A stretch of 9,113 bases of DNA from Bacteroidales bacterium (GTDB lineage: Bacteria; Bacteroidota; Bacteroidia; Bacteroidales; UBA4417): contig JANXXZ010000350.1 of the NCBI GenBank assembly GCA_025350385.1, positions 1-9,113 of the forward strand. Reading direction: 5' to 3'. The notes below the pieces were generated by a model. It saw only the letters and a list, made by a program, of their open reading frames with translations. It had not been told where the DNA came from and did no database searches. Below are positions 6,295-9,113 of the stretch, piece by piece (positions within the stretch are counted from its first letter, which is position 1; each line of letters opens with the position of its first letter). Both the position numbers and the translations under genes were made by a program.

Positions 6295-8763
6295 ATGGAT
6301 ATCAATATGAAAGGAATTTTCACATTCGCCATGCTGTTATTGGCGCTATCGGTAATAAAAGCACAGCAGTTTCCGGATAATAGCCTTGGAAGGTTTAAGA
6401 AGCTAACAAAAGGAAACCAGGCATATACCATTGAGACTTCAAATGGCACTGCCAGTGTTTTGATTTACAGCCCTGAAATTATCCGGATCAGGATAGCTAA
6501 AACGCCTTTCGATGCTGACTTTTCCTATGCAGTTGTAGGAACTCCTCAGACCTGCGCGGTTAAGCTGCATGAAACGGAAGGAATGATCCTCATACAAACT
6601 GATTCCCTCAGGCTGGAAATAACCACCGACCCGGTTCGCTTTAATTTCAAGAGTTATAACGGCAAACTGCTTTGCCAGGATGACGAAGCTTTCGGCACTA
6701 CCTGGGTAGGTGAAGAAGTTACAACTTACAAGAAACTCCAGGATGGCGAGAAATTCATTGGGCTCGGTGAGAAGACCGGCAACCTCAACCGACGTGGTGA
6801 AGGCTATATGAACTGGAATTCCGATACTCCGGGTTATACAACAGGACAAGACCCAATATATGCTACTTTCCCATTCTATATTGGAATTCATCATGATGTT
6901 TCCTATGGCATTTTCTTCGACAACACTTTTAAAAGTTACTTTAATTTCGGCGCTTCCAACGATCGGTTCTCTTCTTTTGGAGCTGATGCAGGAGAGATGA
7001 ACTATTATTTTATTGGGGGAAGAAATACTTCCCGGATCATAGAAAACTACAGTTGGCTGACCGGTCGTATGCCGATGCCTCCATTGTGGGGATTGGGATT
7101 TCAGCAAAGCCGCTGGAGTTACTTCCCCGATTCCGAAGTGCTGAGCATTGCGCAAAGCTTCCGCGATAAGAAAATCCCGCTGGATGTTTTGTATCTCGAC
7201 ATTCATTATATGGATGCCTATAAGGTATTTACCTGGCATCCCCAGCGTTTCAGCCAACCGAAAGAAATGATTGACCAGTTGAAGAAAATGGGGATTCATA
7301 CCGCAGTTATAATTGATCCGGGAATCAAGGTGGAGAAGGGCTATACAACTTATGAAGATGGCATAAAACAAAATATGTTCATTAAATATCCCGATGGGAC
7401 AAACTATACCGCTCAGGTTTGGCCCGGATGGTGTAATTTTCCTGATTTCACGAAGCCGGCAACCCGGAAATGGTGGGGTGAAAATTTTAAAGGCAACGTA
7501 GAGAAAGGGGTCGAAGGTTTCTGGAACGATATGAATGAAATTGCTTCATGGGGAGCCGGAAAAACTCCGTCAATAGTTCATTTCGACTGGGAAGGCAAAG
7601 GCGCATCTTACCGCCAGGGGAAAAATATCTATGGTATGCAGATGGCACGCAGTACCTACGAAGGAACAAAGACTCTCATGGGTAAACGGCCGCTCATACT
7701 GACACGTGCTGCCTATTCTGGAGCACAGCGGTATACTGCCATCTGGACCGGTGACAATGTAGCCAGTGACGAGCATATGATGCTTGGCTGCCGGCTAGTC
7801 AATTCATTGGGCATCAGTGGGATGCCATTCTGCGGGACGGATGTGGGCGGATTCATGAACGGGGATGCCAGCAGGGAACTTTTCGGCCGATGGCTTTCCA
7901 TCGGAACATTCACACCATTTTTCCGCGTGCATAAAAACTATGATTACAACAGGTCGGAACCCTGGAGTTATGGAGCAGCTATAGAAAATATCTCCAGGAA
8001 TTATATTTCGTTGCGATACAAACTCTTACCATACGTCTACTCGGTATTTTATGAAGCACACACAACGGGCATACCAGTCAACCGTACCCTTGTGATTGAT
8101 AATACTTTTGACGAAAAATGCTGGTTTTATATCTACCAGCAACAATTTATGTTCGGACCTTCCCTAATGGTGGCCCCGGTTGAAAGTACAAAAGGACTGA
8201 CTAAAGTGTACCTTCCCAAAGGCGACTGGTTTGATTTCTTTACCGGTAAACATTATCCGGGGCAACAGGAAATAATGGTTGAGTGCCCGATTGAAAAACT
8301 TCCGGTTTTTGCCAGGGGTGGCAGTTTCATTCCTATGCAGTCTCTGATTCAAAGCACTTCCGAAAAGCCTTCCGACACCTTGTTCGTTCATGTTTACTTT
8401 GGGCGGGAAGCCACAGAGTATATGTATTATGAAGATGATGGTATTTCACTTGAAAATGAAAACGGCAGTTTCATGACACAGGTTTTCCGGTTCGACCCGC
8501 AAAGCCGGCAAATAGTAATTGAGGCAGCGAAAGGAACATATACGAGCAAATTCACCAAAGTTGCATTATTATTACACGCTTTCCCGGGTTCCTCAGAAGT
8601 GAAGATCAACGGAGTAAGCAGGAAAACAGACAAGGTAACAATTGATATTTATACAAACCTCGGAGAGAAAGATCCCCTTTTTAACGGAGGAACCAAATTC
8701 CCGCAAGAGGTTAAAAGAATTGTGACTAATTACAGTAAAGATACCATTGTAATTAATTTGTAA
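6295..8763 (+). CDS. Exported glycoside hydrolase family 31, probable alpha-glucosidase
   Basis: This complete 822-residue protein has an N-terminal signal peptide (MKGIFTFAMLLLALSVIKA, then QQ) and no lipobox cysteine, so it is probably periplasmic. A second ATG at 6307, four codons in, gives the more typical signal peptide and may be the real start. Domains are a beta-sandwich at roughly 40-245 (FIGLGEKTG at 154-162), a TIM barrel at 255-590, a proximal C-terminal sheet near 595-685, and a DUF5110-like tail from about 695 (YYEDDG at 711-716). The GH31 nucleophile is D412 in GFWNDMNE and the acid/base is D487 in WTGDN; YLDIHYMD, GTDVGGF and FFRVHK are also typical. GH31 enzymes release alpha-linked sugars with retention. 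The motif set fits an alpha-glucosidase better than an alpha-xylosidase, but specificity is inferred. The gene is divergent from xdhC and has no SusC, SusD or other carbohydrate gene beside it in the window. Confidence 0.95.
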   Translation: MDINMKGIFTFAMLLLALSVIKAQQFPDNSLGRFKKLTKGNQAYTIETSNGTASVLIYSPEIIRIRIAKTPFDADFSYAVVGTPQTCAVKLHETEGMILIQTDSLRLEITTDPVRFNFKSYNGKLLCQDDEAFGTTWVGEEVTTYKKLQDGEKFIGLGEKTGNLNRRGEGYMNWNSDTPGYTTGQDPIYATFPFYIGIHHDVSYGIFFDNTFKSYFNFGASNDRFSSFGADAGEMNYYFIGGRNTSRIIENYSWLTGRMPMPPLWGLGFQQSRWSYFPDSEVLSIAQSFRDKKIPLDVLYLDIHYMDAYKVFTWHPQRFSQPKEMIDQLKKMGIHTAVIIDPGIKVEKGYTTYEDGIKQNMFIKYPDGTNYTAQVWPGWCNFPDFTKPATRKWWGENFKGNVEKGVEGFWNDMNEIASWGAGKTPSIVHFDWEGKGASYRQGKNIYGMQMARSTYEGTKTLMGKRPLILTRAAYSGAQRYTAIWTGDNVASDEHMMLGCRLVNSLGISGMPFCGTDVGGFMNGDASRELFGRWLSIGTFTPFFRVHKNYDYNRSEPWSYGAAIENISRNYISLRYKLLPYVYSVFYEAHTTGIPVNRTLVIDNTFDEKCWFYIYQQQFMFGPSLMVAPVESTKGLTKVYLPKGDWFDFFTGKHYPGQQEIMVECPIEKLPVFARGGSFIPMQSLIQSTSEKPSDTLFVHVYFGREATEYMYYEDDGISLENENGSFMTQVFRFDPQSRQIVIEAAKGTYTSKFTKVALLLHAFPGSSEVKINGVSRKTDKVTIDIYTNLGEKDPLFNGGTKFPQEVKRIVTNYSKDTIVINL

Positions 8764-8823
8764 GAATTCAATTCAGCAGTTTAAACTCTTTTCAGCTCAG
8801 CCAGTAGCATTCGTATTAAATTC

Positions 8824-8856
8824 AGAGCCCGGAATTCTGCTGGAAATCCGGGCTCT
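8824..8856. terminator. Hairpin between convergent genes, probable bidirectional terminator
   Basis: AGAGCCCGGA (8824-8833) pairs perfectly with TCCGGGCTCT (8847-8856). After an A-A mismatch the stem can extend by three more pairs (TTC with GAA), closing a five-base loop. It lies 60 bases after the GH31 stop and 21 bases beyond the end of the oppositely oriented T9SS gene, exactly where a shared terminator is expected. Neither side has a clear U-tract, so it may instead protect the 3' ends of the transcripts. Confidence 0.6.
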
Positions 8857-8877
8857 AATGTAAAAGTCAGCCTGGCC

Positions 8878-9113
8878 CTATCTGATGAGGAATTTACCGG
8901 ACTCAGTCCTGTTTCTGGCTTCAGTTCTTAGGAAATAAAGACCCTTGCCCAGTGTAGTAATTGGAAAAACAAACGGGGAATTGCCAGCATCCGTGAATGT
9001 AGAATAAACCTGCTGCCCGTTTGAGTTCACTATAGTAACTTTTACGTGTTCTCCCTCTTTATATAAGGACAGGTCAACTGCAACCTGGGTGGTTGCCGGA
9101 TTAGGATAAATAC
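8878..9113 (-). CDS. C-terminal end of a second T9SS-sorted protein, 5' part outside window
   Basis: The last 77 residues and the TAG stop of a gene entering from the right edge are present. They form a textbook type A T9SS C-terminal sorting domain: IYPNPATTQVAVDL at the start, VKVTIVNSNGQQVYS, then LGKGLYFLRTE and the basic ending GKFLIR. The domain targets cargo through the outer membrane for surface attachment or release. Nothing of the functional part is visible, so its activity is unknown. The domain is not a close copy of the one ending at 1049, so a recent duplication of the two genes is unlikely. Confidence 0.9.
   Translation of the reverse strand, partial: IYPNPATTQVAVDLSLYKEGEHVKVTIVNSNGQQVYSTFTDAGNSPFVFPITTLGKGLYFLRTEARNRTESGKFLIR

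Noticed and set aside
6439..7371. 310-codon open frame on the minus strand inside the GH31 gene
   Set aside because: It is wholly antisense to a strongly conserved catalytic gene, has no recognisable domain and reads as low-meaning sequence; it is a shadow of GH31 codon use.
1..9113. tRNA, rRNA, riboswitch, CRISPR, insertion sequence, phage or toxin-antitoxin features
   Set aside because: I saw no cloverleaf, spaced direct repeats, transposase, integrase or paired small toxin-antitoxin genes on either strand; intergenic gaps are all under 300 bases.

Overview
The window comes from a member of the Bacteroidota, probably an anaerobic or environmental lineage with a type IX secretion system (T9SS). 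Two minus-strand genes end in a type A T9SS C-terminal sorting domain. One perfect Bacteroidota-type -7 box (TAnnTTTG) is present, and clear Shine-Dalgarno sites are scarce. No sequence seen here fixes the genus. The standard genetic code is in use: TAA, TAG and TGA all end real genes.

Layout, left to right. (1) 1-990 (+): C-terminal two thirds of a dihydropyrimidinase/hydantoinase-type cyclic amidohydrolase, cut by the window edge. (2) 1049-2545 (-): a secreted T9SS-sorted protein whose frame is broken by one in-frame TAA at 2135-2137, best read as a CAA-to-TAA nonsense change. (3) 2680-6019 (-): a co-directional set transcribed xdhC-like, then ygeY, then ygeW. (4) 6295-8763 (+): a complete exported family 31 glycoside hydrolase, divergent from xdhC. 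(5) 8878-9113 (-): the last 77 residues of a second T9SS cargo protein, convergent with the hydrolase and separated from it by a strong hairpin.

The coherent unit is metabolic. A hydantoinase, the M20 hydrolase YgeY, the knotted carbamoyltransferase YgeW and an XdhC/CoxI-type molybdenum-cofactor chaperone are families that occur together in the E. coli ygeW-ygeX-ygeY-hyuA region and in anaerobic purine/urate degradation clusters of other bacteria. The likely logic is that a molybdenum hydroxylase matured by XdhC acts on a purine, cyclic amides are opened by the hydantoinase, YgeY hydrolyses an amide intermediate, and YgeW handles a carbamoyl group, possibly yielding carbamoyl phosphate and so ATP. 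YgeX, YgfK, SsnA, carbamate kinase and the hydroxylase itself are not in the window, so the substrate is inferred.

The other genes look unrelated: an alpha-glucan or alpha-glucoside hydrolase with no SusC/SusD partner in view, and two T9SS cargo genes. Smaller features include a four-copy CAC-N-GAG intergenic repeat between ygeY and ygeW and a 14-base inverted repeat just before the ygeW start. I see no tRNA, rRNA, CRISPR array, insertion sequence or integrase, and no clear sign of a wholly new system.
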